NCBI GenBank assembly: GCA_029962745.1
Contig: CM057165.1
Coordinates: 24,579,202 to 24,643,201, forward strand
Direction: 5' to 3'
DNA length: 64,000 nt
Origin: Echinometra lucunter
Lineage: Eukaryota; Echinodermata; Echinoidea; Camarodonta; Echinometridae
Shown: one piece after another, positions 63,926 to 64,000 of the stretch
Layout: every line of letters starts with the position of its first letter
Numbering within the stretch: position 1 is the first letter of the stretch
Position numbers and translations under genes: made by a program
Notes under the pieces: model-generated
What the model saw: only the letters and a program-made list of their open reading frames with translations
Database searches by the model: none
Told to the model about the DNA's origin: nothing

Positions 63926-64000
63926 CAACTTCATGGACTCCGGGATTATCACTGATTTCCAGACATACATTTCCCGCCCTTTTACGCTGGTTCCAATACT
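63926..64000 (-). CDS. Carboxypeptidase exon (partial at window edge) with one-base frame break
   Basis: Read on the minus strand from 64000, frame 1 gives SIGTSVKGREMY and another frame gives LEISDNPGVHEV plus a G before the donor gtaagt (GT at 63925-63924). Together these match the family block that precedes GEPE in N/E carboxypeptidases. Between TAT (ending 63965) and CTG (starting 63962) only two bases, GT, are present, so one base is missing for a valine codon. The phase-1 end agrees with the exon at 20055. Either the assembly lost a base (GTT or GTCC shortened) or the allele is frameshifted. The exon continues past 64000. Confidence 0.88.

Overview
The window looks like nuclear DNA of a marine invertebrate, most likely an echinoderm such as a sea urchin. 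That is inferred from intron-rich genes, AT-rich non-coding DNA, many small foldback elements with terminal inverted repeats, abundant poly-G/poly-C tracts and tRNA-derived SINEs. No species can be fixed from the sequence alone. There is one 500-N assembly gap (40106-40605). Most long open frames are chance or simple-repeat frames. Real coding sequence is confined to short spliced exons.

Gene 1 (minus strand, 3484 to beyond 64000) is a metallocarboxypeptidase of the M14 N/E subfamily (CPE/CPN/CPM-like). Seven exons are visible, and every junction has a consensus splice site and matching phase. They encode the end of the N-terminal part, the whole zinc catalytic core, the transthyretin-like domain and an acidic C-terminal tail. 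The signal peptide and first exon(s) lie past 64000. The partial exon at 63926-64000 needs one extra base to stay in frame. It is separated from the next exon by a 43.9-kb intron.

Gene 2 (plus strand, about 27.9-39.7 kb) lies inside that intron, antisense to gene 1. I reconstruct a start-codon exon (33116-33230) and five further exons (34763-35260, 36232-36627, 38117-38312, 38746-38819, 39412-39707), with a possible 5' leader exon and NRF1-type promoter near 27.9-28.1 kb. The product, about 490 residues, resembles the multi-copy invertebrate/fish proteins usually named 'SAMD3-like'. Five apparent one-base deletions, all at or beside short homopolymers, break the frame although all splice phases agree. 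This is either assembly error or a young pseudogene.

Layout: 1-3.5 kb repeats downstream of gene 1; 3.5-20.1 kb the six 3' exons of gene 1, with foldback elements in the introns; 20.1-64 kb the giant intron, containing a 1.6-kb GGGGCACTT-repeat element (24.5-26.2 kb), a CTAG/AGATCT-rich domain (28.1-33.1 kb), gene 2, the gap, SINEs, and more foldback elements. Two orphan exon-like open segments (9252-9388 plus, 58140-58427 minus) fit neither gene.
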